Origin: Thermomonas sp. HDW16
GTDB lineage: Bacteria > Pseudomonadota > Gammaproteobacteria > Xanthomonadales > Xanthomonadaceae
Length of the DNA stretch: 64,000 nucleotides
NCBI RefSeq assembly: GCF_011302915.1
Contig: NZ_CP049872.1
Coordinates: 930,001-994,000 of the forward strand
Reading direction: 5' to 3'
Shown here: piece after piece, positions 1 to 9,495 of the stretch
Layout of the letters: every line of letters begins with the position of its first letter
Position numbering within the stretch: the first letter of the stretch is position 1
Translations under genes and position numbers: made by a program
Notes under the pieces: model-generated
The model's database searches: none
Told to the model about the DNA's origin: nothing
The model's input: only the letters and a program-made list of their open reading frames with translations

Positions 1-141
1 GCGGTGCTGGTGCTGCATGACGTCGAAGGCTGGAAGCACGAGGAGATCGCCGAGGAACTAGGCATGGCGGTCGGCAGTTCCAAGGCGCAGTTGCACCGCG
101 CACGCGGCTTGCTGCGTACGCGGATCGGAGAAATGGCATGA
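1..141 (+). CDS. ECF-type RNA polymerase sigma factor, C-terminal fragment
   Basis: Only the last 46 residues are in the window; the gene begins upstream. They form a typical sigma-70 region 4 helix-turn-helix ([20 protein letters not shown] followed by QLHRAR), which in this family recognises the -35 element. The stop overlaps the ATG of the next gene (ATGA), indicating translational coupling. The partner gene encodes a membrane protein with anti-sigma architecture, so this is probably an extracytoplasmic stress sigma factor controlled by it. The subgroup cannot be assigned without the N-terminal part. Confidence 0.85.
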   Translation, partial: AVLVLHDVEGWKHEEIAEELGMAVGSSKAQLHRARGLLRTRIGEMA

Positions 142-683
142 ACGAACGCATCGACGAAAAGCGATCTTCCATCGGCGAAGCCGAGCTTCGCCTGGCACTG
201 CGTGGCCTGCGCCAGGGAACAGAACCCGCCGCCGATTTGTGGCCCGGCATCGCGGCTCGCATCGCCGCCTTGCCGCAACACGCACCGACCACGAGTCCGC
301 GACCGCACCAGCGGTGGCTGTGGCCATTGGCCACGGCGGCTTCGCTGCTCCTCGTGGTCGGGGTGACTTGGAAGATGCAGCCTGTCGGCCCGGTGTCCGT
401 CATGTCCGCTACGCCGATTGCAAACGGCCCGCAAACGGCGAGGATGCCGCTCGTGCAGCGCGAAGCCGAAACCCTGACCGTGCAATATCAGGCCGCGCTA
501 CGTGAACTCGATGCGCATGCCACCCCCGCCGGGTGGCAGCCGGGCCTGGATGCGCTGGATCGCAGTGCTGCTGAAATCCGCGATGCGTTGCAACGCGATC
601 CGAACTCGCGCCTGTTGCTGCAGCGCTTGCGCGATACCTATACCCGCCGGCTCGCGCTGTCGCGCCGTGCGCTCTACGCCTGA
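138..683 (+). CDS. Putative membrane-anchored anti-sigma factor
   Basis: A 181-residue protein with one predicted membrane segment at about residues 61-78, a cytoplasmic N-terminal part and a C-terminal part that should be periplasmic. The ATG overlaps the stop of the preceding ECF sigma gene. Family knowledge places an anti-sigma factor in this position. I see no HxxxCxxC zinc-finger motif in the first 60 residues, so it would not be a classical ZAS-type anti-sigma; function is inferred mainly from position and topology. The gene is followed after 13 nt by the DUF4097 gene, so all three probably form one operon. Confidence 0.6.
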   Translation: MNERIDEKRSSIGEAELRLALRGLRQGTEPAADLWPGIAARIAALPQHAPTTSPRPHQRWLWPLATAASLLLVVGVTWKMQPVGPVSVMSATPIANGPQTARMPLVQREAETLTVQYQAALRELDAHATPAGWQPGLDALDRSAAEIRDALQRDPNSRLLLQRLRDTYTRRLALSRRALYA

Positions 684-696
684 GGAGTCGAAGACG

Positions 697-1587
697 ATGT
701 CACTGTCCATGAAAGCCGCGATCTTGACGATCGCCTGCGTCGCCGCATTCCCGGCGCTGGCCGCCACTCCGATCAACCAATCCCATCCGCTGGATCCCCG
801 CGGCCGCGTCGAGATCGACAACCTGAAGGGGCGCGTGGAAGTACGCGCCTGGGATCGGTCGGAAGTGAAGATCACCGGCAGCCTGGGTGCCGGCGTGCAG
901 AAATTCTCGGTAGAAGGCGACAAGGGCGCGCTGCATATCGAAGTGAAGTACCCGAACCGCGCCAACAACACCGAGCCGACCATTTTGATCGTGCAGGTGC
1001 CGCTGCAGGCCGAGCTCGAGGTGAACACCGTCTCGGCGGATATCGATGTGCACGGCGTGGCCCCACGCGAATTGTCGCTGGAGTCGGTAAGCGGCGATAT
1101 CGTCGCCAACGGCGCGCCGCGCCGCGCTTCGGTGGAGTCGGTGAGTGGCGATGTGACGCTGACCTTCAACAGCGGCGACGTGAGCGCCAGTGCGGTCAGC
1201 GGTGACCTGACCCTCAACGGTCGCCTCAATGGTGAGGTCTCGGTGGAAACCGTGTCCGGCAACCTGCACGTGGACAACCGTGGCGAACGCCTGCGCAAAC
1301 TGTCGGCCAGCACGGTGTCCGGCGATGTCGAAGTGACGCTGGCATTGGCCGCCGATGGCGAGATCAGCATGGAAAGCGTGAGCGGCGACTTGACCCTGAT
1401 CGCGCCACGCGACTTGTCGGCGGAAGTCTCCGGCGAAAGTTTCAGCGGTGATCTAAGCGCCCCCGGTGCGAAGATCCAGCGCGAGGAATTCGGCCCCGGT
1501 TCCAGCTTCCGTACCCGCTATGGCGCGGGCAAGGGCGAGGTGCGGATGGAGACGTTCTCCGGCGACGCCAGCTTGCGCCTGCAATAG
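697..1587 (+). CDS. DUF4097-family beta-strand repeat protein, exported
   Basis: A 296-residue protein. I chose the ATG at 697 because a signal peptide starts there (cleavage likely after ALA at residue 22) and a GAGGAG-like ribosome site lies just upstream; the frame is open further upstream but without signal character. The mature part is a parallel-beta repeat in which the motif SGD/SGN recurs about nine times (VSGDIV, VSGDVT, VSGDLT, FSGDLS and so on), as in DUF4097/adhesin-like proteins. Proteins of this type often follow ECF sigma/anti-sigma pairs in Xanthomonadaceae. Biochemical role unknown; it probably sits in the periplasm or envelope. Confidence 0.75.
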   Translation: MSLSMKAAILTIACVAAFPALAATPINQSHPLDPRGRVEIDNLKGRVEVRAWDRSEVKITGSLGAGVQKFSVEGDKGALHIEVKYPNRANNTEPTILIVQVPLQAELEVNTVSADIDVHGVAPRELSLESVSGDIVANGAPRRASVESVSGDVTLTFNSGDVSASAVSGDLTLNGRLNGEVSVETVSGNLHVDNRGERLRKLSASTVSGDVEVTLALAADGEISMESVSGDLTLIAPRDLSAEVSGESFSGDLSAPGAKIQREEFGPGSSFRTRYGAGKGEVRMETFSGDASLRLQ

Positions 1588-1612
1588 TCCGGCGATTCGA
1601 TTCCCGGAAACG

Positions 1613-1641
1613 CGAAGGCCGCATCCATGATGCGGCCTTTC
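1613..1641. terminator. Hairpin terminator after the DUF4097 operon
   Basis: Arms 1615-1625 and 1629-1639 form a perfect 11-bp stem (AAGGCCGCATC/GATGCGGCCTT) with a three-base CAT loop, followed by TTTC. It lies between convergent genes, so it may serve both directions, although the T-run is short. Confidence 0.7.
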
Positions 1642-1672
1642 GTTGTTGCGCGCGTCACCGAACCGATCCCGG

Positions 1673-2530
1673 TTACAGATCCTGCTGGTAGCGCACGTAG
1701 GGTACCGTGCCTTCGTCGCCCTGGTTGCCGGCCGAGAACGGGTTCTTGCCGCGCGTCACCACGTTGTCGGCGCCAACACTGAGCTGGCCGCTCCACGGCG
1801 TGTGCCAGGTCAGGCCCAGGCCCAGGCCCTTCCAGACGTTGCTTTCGCCGGGGACATTGACCACGCGGCCGACGATATTGGCGGTGAATGCGCCGAAGCC
1901 GCCGCCGACGCTCAGGCTGCGGGTGTTCCATTGGTCTGCGTACTGCGGGACATCGGCCACAGGCACCAAGGTGGCGCGGGCGACGGTACCGCCAACGCTG
2001 ACCACGCCTTTGCGGCCGATCTGTTTTTCGGCCATCAGCGAGAAATCGCTGGACTCGACTTTGCCAGACGACTGGTTCGGCGACAGCCATGCGGGCAGGA
2101 TGTCGCGACCATTGCCAATCGACACGCCCAACTTGCTGCCACCGCGGCTGATGTTGGCGCCGACGCTGCTGTGGCGGCTGGCATTGCCGGCCATGTTGCC
2201 GTTCAAGGTTGCCATCACGCAGTTGTCCGCGAGTTGGCCGATGGCGGAGGCGATGCCGCTCTGGCGATCGCAGACCAACGCCAGCGAATCGCCGGCCTGA
2301 ACGCCGTAAGTCGCTTCCAGGGTCGTGCTGCCGAAGCGCCAGCGCGCACCCGCGCCGGTGCCGGTGGTGGCCGGTTCCAGCAGCAGCACGGCTTCCAGCT
2401 TGCCGCTGTCCTTGTTCAACACCGGCACCACGGCGGAATCGCGCTTGGCTTTGGATTGCGCGTGCACGGCACCGCTGGCGAAGGCCAGAGCGAGTGCGGC
2501 AGCGGCAATGGGCGTCAGGCGCGTAAGCAT
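1673..2530 (-). CDS. Exported, probably outer-membrane protein of unknown function
   Basis: A 285-residue protein beginning with a clear signal peptide (MLTRLTPIAAAALALAFASG, cleavage after AHA near VHAQ). The frame is open upstream, but this ATG fits the signal peptide and the promoter at 2582-2610. The mature part has alternating polar/hydrophobic, glycine-rich strands that suggest a beta-barrel or beta-rich fold. Two cysteines in the first half (in LVCDRQ and NCVMA) may form a disulfide. No enzymatic motif is visible and I do not recognise a named family. It is transcribed alone. Confidence 0.6.
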   Translation of the reverse strand: MLTRLTPIAAAALALAFASGAVHAQSKAKRDSAVVPVLNKDSGKLEAVLLLEPATTGTGAGARWRFGSTTLEATYGVQAGDSLALVCDRQSGIASAIGQLADNCVMATLNGNMAGNASRHSSVGANISRGGSKLGVSIGNGRDILPAWLSPNQSSGKVESSDFSLMAEKQIGRKGVVSVGGTVARATLVPVADVPQYADQWNTRSLSVGGGFGAFTANIVGRVVNVPGESNVWKGLGLGLTWHTPWSGQLSVGADNVVTRGKNPFSAGNQGDEGTVPYVRYQQDL

Positions 2531-2581
2531 GTGTTTGATGGACAAACCGTTAGCGACGAAGTTCCTTCTCCACGTCACCCG

Positions 2582-2610
2582 AGTCTAGTCGATTTATGAT
2601 TCCTTAACAA
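2582..2610 (-). promoter_or_regulatory. Sigma-70-type promoter for the outer-membrane-like gene
   Basis: Read on the minus strand: TTGTTA (2610-2605), a 17-bp spacer, then TAGACT (2587-2582). Spacing is ideal and both hexamers match consensus in four or more positions. The start of transcription would be near 2575, about 45 nt before the ATG. Confidence 0.55.
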
Positions 2611-2652
2611 TACGCCGCAAGGGGTGGATGAATACGCCGCAAGGGGTGGATG
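2609..2652. repeat. Perfect 22-bp tandem duplication next to the -35 element
   Basis: Copies at 2609-2630 and 2631-2652 are identical (each starts AATACGCCGC and ends GGGGTGGATG). The proximal copy overlaps the predicted -35 hexamer by two bases. It lies between hslO and the outer-membrane-like gene and codes for nothing visible. Confidence 0.9.
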
Positions 2653-2698
2653 CATCTCTGGGGGTGCGTACAGAAGGCAACGTCCGTCTGCCTGGTGG

Positions 2699-3598
2699 TC
2701 ACTGGATGCCCGGTGCGGCCGGCAATTGGGCCGCGGCTTCGCGGAACAGGCTGGCGATCTCGTCCTCGCCGAAGCGGTAGTCCTGCCCGCAGAATTCGCA
2801 GCGCACTTGCGCCTCACCACCGCCGGATTCGACGGCCGCCGCGGCTTCGTCGGTGCCGAGCGAGACCAGCATCGCCGCCACCCGCTCGCGCGAGCAGGAA
2901 CAGGCGAATCGCAAAGGCTTCTCGCCCATCGCTTCGGGTGATTCCTCGTGGAACAGGCGGTGGATGAGCTCGGCCGGCGGCAGCGCCAGCAATTCCTCGC
3001 TGCCCAGGGTTTCGAACAAGGCGCTCGCTCGGTTCCAGCCGTCATCGTCGCCACCATCGCCCGGCAGCTTCTGCAGCATCAACCCGGCCGAGCGCTTGCC
3101 ATCGCAGGCCAGCAGCAGGCGGGTAGGCAATTGCTCGGACTGGCGGAAATAGCCTTCGAAGGCTTCGCCGAGGTTGTCGGCATCCAGTTCGACCAGGCCC
3201 TGGTAGCGGATCGGGTCGCGGCCGCCTAGCGATGGGTTTTCGATGGTGATGGCCAGCATGGCGTCCGCGCCGAGTGCGCGCAGGTCGCGTGATGGCGCCG
3301 GCGCGTCTTCGTCGAACTGGGCGATGCCACGCAGCGTCCCGACAGCGGTGCATTCGGCGAACAAAGTGCGCAGGGCACCTTGGCTGCGCAGTTGCACCGA
3401 CAGGCGGCCATCGATCTTGGCGTGGCCAGTGAACAGCGCGGCGGCGGCGGTGGCTTCGCCCAGTAGTTCGGCCACCGCCGGCGGATAGAGCGCGCGCGCG
3501 GCCATGGTTTGCCAGGTGTCGTCCAATCGCACCGCAACGCCGCGCACGCCGGCGGTGGGCAACAGGAATCGAAGCTGGGTGTCGTGGGTCTGGGTCAT
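2699..3598 (-). CDS. hslO: Redox-regulated chaperone Hsp33
   Basis: A 299-residue cytoplasmic holdase activated by oxidation and unfolding. The C-terminal zinc switch is intact: CxC at residues 233-235 (FACSCS) and CxxC at 267-270 (CEFCGQ). The start at MTQTHDTQLRFLLP gives the usual family length; the upstream in-frame extension is not Hsp33-like. It stands alone, divergent from mtgA, with 108 bp between the two starts. Confidence 0.93.
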   Translation of the reverse strand: MTQTHDTQLRFLLPTAGVRGVAVRLDDTWQTMAARALYPPAVAELLGEATAAAALFTGHAKIDGRLSVQLRSQGALRTLFAECTAVGTLRGIAQFDEDAPAPSRDLRALGADAMLAITIENPSLGGRDPIRYQGLVELDADNLGEAFEGYFRQSEQLPTRLLLACDGKRSAGLMLQKLPGDGGDDDGWNRASALFETLGSEELLALPPAELIHRLFHEESPEAMGEKPLRFACSCSRERVAAMLVSLGTDEAAAAVESGGGEAQVRCEFCGQDYRFGEDEIASLFREAAAQLPAAPGIQ

Positions 3599-3706
3599 AT
3601 CGAATACCGTAAGTCGCCCGGCCTGCGGATAATGTGCTGCGAGGGCTGAGATGGGGATGATCGACGATATGGGGCGTAACGGGATGGTTCGCAAGGCGAT
3701 GCACGC

Positions 3707-4471
3707 ATGAACGAAGTCGTGGCGCCGCCACGCCGCCGGCGCTGGCGCACGTGGCTGTGGAAGGTGCCGCTGGCCTTCGTTGTTTTCAGCGTGTTGCAGG
3801 TGTTGGTGTTGCGTTTCATCGACCCGCCCTTTTCGATGTTCATGGCCGCGCGCCAGCTGGACGCGGCGATGGATGGCGACTTCAAGTTCCGGATTGCCCA
3901 CGATTGGCGCGACCTCGACAAGATCTCACCGAATCTGCCGTTGGCGCTGGTGGCGTCCGAAGACCAGAACTTCGCGAAACACAACGGCTTCGATTTCGCC
4001 GCCATCGAGAAGGCGCAGGCGCATAACGAGAAGATGATCGAGCGCGCCGAAAAGCGCGGCAAGCCGGTCCGCCGGCTGCGCGGGGCCAGCACCATCAGCC
4101 AGCAGACCGCCAAGAACCTGTTCCTGTGGCAGGGTAGCGGCGTCACCCGTTGGGCGCGCAAGGGGCTGGAGGTCTGGTACACCGCGCTGATCGAAGTGCT
4201 GTGGCCGAAACGACGCATCATCGAGGTGTACGCCAACATCGCCGAGTTCGGCGATGGTATCTACGGTGCGCAGGCGGCGGCACGCAGCTTCTTCCGCAAG
4301 GATGCATCGAACCTCTCGGCTGTCGAAGCGGCGCGATTGGCGGCGGTGCTGCCCAGTCCGAAACGCTACAACGCGGCACGCCCCGGTCCGTACGTGCAAC
4401 GCCGCACCAATGCGATCCAGCGACAGATGCGCTACATGGGTGGCGACGCCTACCTGCGCAGCCTGGACTAA
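3707..4471 (+). CDS. mtgA: Monofunctional peptidoglycan glycosyltransferase
   Basis: A 254-residue GT51 enzyme that polymerises lipid II glycan strands at the periplasmic face. A single membrane anchor lies at about residues 17-37. The catalytic motif [12 protein letters not shown] carries the expected general-base glutamate at residue 85, and the second signature [17 protein letters not shown] is complete. No transpeptidase domain is present, which separates it from class A PBPs. The following glycosyltransferase gene starts 19 nt after the stop. Confidence 0.93.
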   Translation: MNEVVAPPRRRRWRTWLWKVPLAFVVFSVLQVLVLRFIDPPFSMFMAARQLDAAMDGDFKFRIAHDWRDLDKISPNLPLALVASEDQNFAKHNGFDFAAIEKAQAHNEKMIERAEKRGKPVRRLRGASTISQQTAKNLFLWQGSGVTRWARKGLEVWYTALIEVLWPKRRIIEVYANIAEFGDGIYGAQAAARSFFRKDASNLSAVEAARLAAVLPSPKRYNAARPGPYVQRRTNAIQRQMRYMGGDAYLRSLD

Positions 4472-4490
4472 GCTGGCTTACCATCCCCAC

Positions 4491-5531
4491 ATGCATCGCA
4501 CCGCGCCGGAACACGACTGCCTGACCCTGGTGATCGCCGCCTACAACGAGGCAGACGCGTTGCCGGCCCTGCAGCCACGCATCACGGCCGCGCTGGACCT
4601 TGCCGAGGGCGAAGGTCTGCAAGCGCGCGTGCTCTATGTCGATGATGGCAGCCGCGACGGGACTTGGGATGTGTTGCGTGGACTCGCCGCGCGCGATCCA
4701 CGCATTGGTCTGCTGCGCTTGTCGCGCAATTTCGGCAAGGAGGCCGCGCTCACCGCCGGGCTGGATCGCATCGAGCGTGGCGCGGCCTTGATCCTGGATG
4801 CCGATGGCCAGGACCCGCCGGAGCTGCTGCCGCAGTTCATCGCCAAGTGGCGCGAGGGTTTCGATGACGTGCATGGCACCCGCCTCGAACGCGATGGCGA
4901 GGGCTGGCTCAAGCGCGCTACCGCGCACGGCTTCTATCGGGTGATGGGCCGCTTGTCGAAGACGCCGATCCCGCGCGATACCGGTGATTTCCGCCTGCTT
5001 TCGCCGCGCGCACTGGCGGCATTGCGCGAGCTGCGCGAACGCCACCGTTTCATGAAGGGGCTGTTTGGCTGGATCGGTTTCAACCAGGTGGCGATCCCTT
5101 ATCACCGCGAACCGCGCCTGGCCGGGCGCAGCAAGTTCGGTTTCTGGAAGTTGTGGAACTTCGCGCTGGAAGGCGTGACCAGCTTCAGTACCGCGCCGCT
5201 GCGTGCGGCGACTTACCTCGGCGTGCTCACCGCCTTCGTCGCCTTCCTCTATGGCGCGTGGATCATCACCAAGGCCTTGCTGTGGGGCGATCCGGTGGCC
5301 GGCTGGCCCACCATGATGGCGGTGATCCTGTTCCTGGGCGGCACGCAACTGGTTGCGCTGGGCCTGATCGGCGAATACCTCGGCCGGCTCTACGAGGAAT
5401 CCAAGCAGCGGCCGCTGTACCTCGTCGACAGCTGGCAGCCCGCGACCGGAGTATCCTCGGCACAGCAATCGAACCTGCAAGGAGCAAGCCATGCGCACGG
5501 TGCGGCAACTGCTGGAAACCAAGTCCGCTGA
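4491..5531 (+). CDS. GT2 family membrane glycosyltransferase (DPM1/GtrB/ArnC-like)
   Basis: A 346-residue protein with a GT-A domain: VIAAYNE near residue 14, DDGSRDGT at 51-58, and DADGQDPPELL at 103 containing the metal-binding DxD. Two strong C-terminal membrane helices (about 240-262 and 275-300) match the DPM1/GtrB/ArnC subfamily, which transfers sugar from a nucleotide to polyprenyl phosphate. The sugar and lipid are not evident from the sequence. The last 41 nt overlap the CBS-domain gene in another frame, so the final 13 or so residues may be poorly conserved. Confidence 0.82.
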   Translation: MHRTAPEHDCLTLVIAAYNEADALPALQPRITAALDLAEGEGLQARVLYVDDGSRDGTWDVLRGLAARDPRIGLLRLSRNFGKEAALTAGLDRIERGAALILDADGQDPPELLPQFIAKWREGFDDVHGTRLERDGEGWLKRATAHGFYRVMGRLSKTPIPRDTGDFRLLSPRALAALRELRERHRFMKGLFGWIGFNQVAIPYHREPRLAGRSKFGFWKLWNFALEGVTSFSTAPLRAATYLGVLTAFVAFLYGAWIITKALLWGDPVAGWPTMMAVILFLGGTQLVALGLIGEYLGRLYEESKQRPLYLVDSWQPATGVSSAQQSNLQGASHAHGAATAGNQVR

Positions 5532-5919
5532 CGTTTTCTCGATCGTGCCCGACGCGCCGGTGATCGACGCGATCCGGCTGATGGCGGAGCGCCGCATCGG
5601 CGCATTGCTGGTGATGGAAGGCCCGCGTCTGGCCGGCATCCTGTCCGAACGGGATTACGCGCGGAAGGTCGTGCTGCAGGGGCGTTCGTCGAAGGACACG
5701 CCGGTGCGCGACATCATGACCGCGGAGGTCATCAGCGTCGGCCCGCAGGATTCCACCGAACACTGTATGCAACTGGTCACCGATGGACGTATCCGCCATT
5801 TGCCGGTGGTCGAAGGCGGGCAGGTAATCGGCGTGGTGTCGATCGGCGACCTGGTGAAGGCGGTGATCGCGGAGCAGAAGCAGGAACTCGACCACCTGCA
5901 GCGCTATATCGCGTCCTGA
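5491..5919 (+). CDS. Stand-alone CBS-domain pair protein
   Basis: A 142-residue protein made of two CBS repeats (about 10-65 and 75-130), a Bateman module that usually binds adenine nucleotides. RRIGALLVMEGPRLAGILSERD and RIRHLPVVEGGQVIGVVSIGD are typical CBS strand-helix signatures. A good ribosome site (AAGGAG) precedes the ATG, which lies inside the end of the glycosyltransferase gene (41-nt overlap). There is no catalytic domain; a signalling role is inferred. The target is unknown. Confidence 0.85.
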   Translation: MRTVRQLLETKSADVFSIVPDAPVIDAIRLMAERRIGALLVMEGPRLAGILSERDYARKVVLQGRSSKDTPVRDIMTAEVISVGPQDSTEHCMQLVTDGRIRHLPVVEGGQVIGVVSIGDLVKAVIAEQKQELDHLQRYIAS

Positions 5920-5936
5920 CTGGTTGCGTCGCGGGC

Positions 5937-6596
5937 TCAGTGCCGCGGCAACACCTGCGCCATCACCGCGATGTAGTGGCAGAGGCTGCCGCCGAGCACG
6001 AACAGATGCCAGACCGCGTGCGAGTAGCGCATCTGCGGGCGGTGGTAGAACACGGTGCCCAGCGTGTAGAACAGGCCGCCGGCCAGCAGCCAACCTAGCG
6101 TCCACGCGTCGAGTGCGGCCAGCATCGGCTTGGCCGCGACCACGATCAGCCAACCCATCGCCACGTAGATCAGCGTCGACAGGCGCTTGAATCGCCCGGT
6201 GTAGAACAGCTTGAACACCACGCCACCCAGCGCCAGCACCCAGATCGCGGCGAACAGCCACCAGCCCACCGGCCCGCGCAGGCCGACCAGGGTGAAGGGC
6301 GTATAGGTGCCGGCGATCAAGACGTAGATCGCGCAATGATCGAAGACCTTGAGCCGGCCCTTGGCGACCGGATGCTGGATCGAGTGGTACAGGGTGGATG
6401 CGACGTAGAGCATCAAGAGGGCGATGCCGAACACGATCGCCCCGGCCAATTGCCAGCCGTCGCCATACAACGCCGCCAGCGTGATCAGCACCGCGCCCCC
6501 GGCCAGCGCCGCGGTCGCGCCCAGCCCATGGGTCAATGCGCTGGCGAGTTCTTCGCGCAGGTCGATGACTGGTGCTGCGGGCGCGGGGTCAGGCAT
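5937..6596 (-). CDS. Hemolysin III family (PAQR/YqfA-type) membrane protein
   Basis: A 219-residue protein with seven predicted membrane helices. The family histidine and aspartate positions are visible: ASALTHGLGA near the start, STLYHS in the middle and SHAVWHLFVLGGSLCHY near the end, consistent with a metal-dependent PAQR fold. Despite the family name, most bacterial members are not proven hemolysins. It stands alone and is convergent with the CBS gene. Confidence 0.85.
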   Translation of the reverse strand: MPDPAPAAPVIDLREELASALTHGLGATAALAGGAVLITLAALYGDGWQLAGAIVFGIALLMLYVASTLYHSIQHPVAKGRLKVFDHCAIYVLIAGTYTPFTLVGLRGPVGWWLFAAIWVLALGGVVFKLFYTGRFKRLSTLIYVAMGWLIVVAAKPMLAALDAWTLGWLLAGGLFYTLGTVFYHRPQMRYSHAVWHLFVLGGSLCHYIAVMAQVLPRH

Positions 6597-6647
6597 GCCC
6601 GCAGCATCGCCGTGGCGGGTGGAGCAAATGCTCTCGATCCGGCCTGG

Positions 6648-8267
<1,620 letters not shown>

Positions 8268-8313
8268 GGGGGCGCCGCGCTGATGCGCGTCATCGGGTCG
8301 AAGGGAAGGGGGA

Positions 8314-8319
8314 ATTATA
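8314..8319 (-). promoter_or_regulatory. prfC: Candidate -10 element for prfC
   Basis: A perfect TATAAT on the minus strand in an otherwise GC-rich gap of about 80 bp between the M23 peptidase gene and prfC. No convincing -35 is visible (the region upstream is a GC palindrome), so this is a weak call. Confidence 0.35.
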
Positions 8320-8348
8320 CCGGCGCGCCGGCGCCGCCGCGTCCCGGG

Positions 8349-9158
8349 CTACCGCTTCGGCATCGCCACACCGCGCATGCGGAACGGAATCGAAACCAGG
8401 TGCATGCCGCGGTTCACCTGCACGGAAAAATGCAGGTGCGGGCCGGTGCTGAAGCCGGTGTTGCCGGACAGGCCGATCTGTTGGCCGGCCTCGACCTGCT
8501 GGCCGCTGCGCACTTGCACGCCATCAGTCTTGAGGTGCGCATAAACCGCCATGCTGCCGTCGTCGTGCAGGATGCGCACGAAGTTGGCGCGGTGGCCAAA
8601 GCCATCGCGTTGCTGCCCGGAACCGAGGAACCCGGATTCGGTCTGCATGATGATGCCGGCCCGTGCCGCCAGTACTGGCGTGTCGACGTCCGCCGCGAAA
8701 TCCAGCGCGTACCGGTTCTCTTCATCGTCATGGCTGAAAGCGCCGGTGAACCCTTGGTCGATGCGGACACCAGGCTGGCGCAGCGGCAGTTGGTATTCCA
8801 CGTCCCGCGGGCGGGCGCCCGGGTGCCCCGGGATCACGGTCAGGCTCAATTGCATGGTGCCGATACCGCCGCTAGGTGGGCGCAAACGTGCGACCAGGGT
8901 GCTGTCGTACGCAAGCACCGTGGCCCGGGCCGGCAGCGGTGGATCGCTGGCGATGCCGGGTTGCCGCGCGCGCAACAGCACTTCGATGGGGCCGGCAAGG
9001 CGGTTGTCGGCATAGGCCAGGTACTCGCCGTCGGCGGGCTCGATCCGCAGTCGCGCGCCGTCATGGCTTGCCTCCGAGGCGGTCAAGGCGCTGGTGGCCA
9101 GGAGAAGTGTGAGCAGGGTTGCCCTGCAAAGCCAATGACGGACAGCGGATGCGTGCAT
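8349..9158 (-). CDS. M23-family (LytM-type) peptidase, exported
   Basis: About 269 residues with an N-terminal signal or anchor segment (CRATLLTLLLATSALTASEA), a beta-rich middle and a C-terminal LytM domain. The zinc/catalytic motif GPHLHFS and the YAHL histidine are present. The usual HxGxD ligand motif is replaced by RYALD in FSHDDEENRYALDFA, with a histidine ten residues before the aspartate. I chose the ATG at 9158, just before the signal region; an in-frame ATG at 9197 would add 13 residues. Probably cuts peptidoglycan peptides or activates amidases; the substrate is not known. Confidence 0.75.
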   Translation of the reverse strand: MHASAVRHWLCRATLLTLLLATSALTASEASHDGARLRIEPADGEYLAYADNRLAGPIEVLLRARQPGIASDPPLPARATVLAYDSTLVARLRPPSGGIGTMQLSLTVIPGHPGARPRDVEYQLPLRQPGVRIDQGFTGAFSHDDEENRYALDFAADVDTPVLAARAGIIMQTESGFLGSGQQRDGFGHRANFVRILHDDGSMAVYAHLKTDGVQVRSGQQVEAGQQIGLSGNTGFSTGPHLHFSVQVNRGMHLVSIPFRMRGVAMPKR

Positions 9159-9213
9159 CGCAGGAGTATCACCGAAGCGGGCCGTTGCCAGCCTCATGAC
9201 GATTGGTTATTTA

Positions 9214-9237
9214 ATCGCTTCATCCGGATAAAGCGAT
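9214..9237. promoter_or_regulatory. 24-bp operator-like dyad at the met promoter
   Basis: ATCGCT (9214-9219), 12 bp, AGCGAT (9232-9237); the outer arms extend to 8 bp (AATCGCTT/AAGCGATT). The centre contains the palindrome ATCCGGAT. It touches the -35 hexamer of the predicted met promoter. The same architecture recurs at 60000-60023 upstream of cysB. The binding protein is unknown. Confidence 0.65.
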
Positions 9238-9265
9238 TGACATAACGGGGACGCATGCGCAGACT
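9237..9265 (+). promoter_or_regulatory. Predicted promoter of the metX-metB-hom operon
   Basis: A perfect -35 TTGACA (9237-9242), a 17-bp spacer and a weak -10 CAGACT (9260-9265), giving a start near 9271 at the base of the riboswitch P1 stem. An alternative is TTGGTT (9203-9208) with GATAAA (9227-9232) at 18 bp, which would place the -10 inside the dyad. Confidence 0.45.
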
Positions 9266-9268
9266 CGC

Positions 9269-9404
9269 TGCATCCATCGAGACCGGCTGAGGGACAGGCC
9301 CGAAGACGCCGGGGCAACCTGATGGAGCGCGCTGCGAACGCAGCCTGCTCCCTCGCGGTGCCAAATCCTGCGGGGACCTGGGCGTCCACCGGAAGATGGT
9401 TGCG
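9269..9404 (+). ncRNA. SAM-I (S-box) riboswitch aptamer
   Basis: The conserved SAM-I blocks are in order: CGAGACCGGCTGAGGGACAG, CCCGAAGACGCCGGGGCAACC, GGTGCCAAATCCTGC and the closing GGAAGATGG. The P1 helix pairs 9274-9278 (CCATC) with 9395-9399 (GATGG), extended by GCA 9270-9272 with TGC 9401-9403. Established knowledge: SAM-I riboswitches bind S-adenosylmethionine and shut off methionine genes. It sits directly upstream of metX-metB-hom, exactly the expected target. Confidence 0.93.
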
Positions 9405-9433
9405 ATCCTGCGCGGCGTGCAGGCTTCGCATCC

Positions 9434-9495
9434 GCCGACGCGAGTCGGCCTTTCCGGCATCCCCGCAAGAACCGATGGCACTGCCCCCATCGGAG
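9434..9495 (+). promoter_or_regulatory. Riboswitch expression platform with possible Shine-Dalgarno sequestering hairpin
   Basis: Two hairpins follow the aptamer: 9434-9439/9444-9449 (GCCGAC, GCGA loop, GTCGGC) and 9472-9478/9487-9493 (CCGATGG/CCATCGG). The second buries the CGG of CGGAG, the only Shine-Dalgarno-like element before the GTG at 9503. CCATC at 9487-9491 could instead pair with GATGG 9395-9399, the 3' strand of aptamer P1, giving mutually exclusive folds. Neither hairpin has a U-tract, so translational rather than transcriptional control is inferred. Confidence 0.5.
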
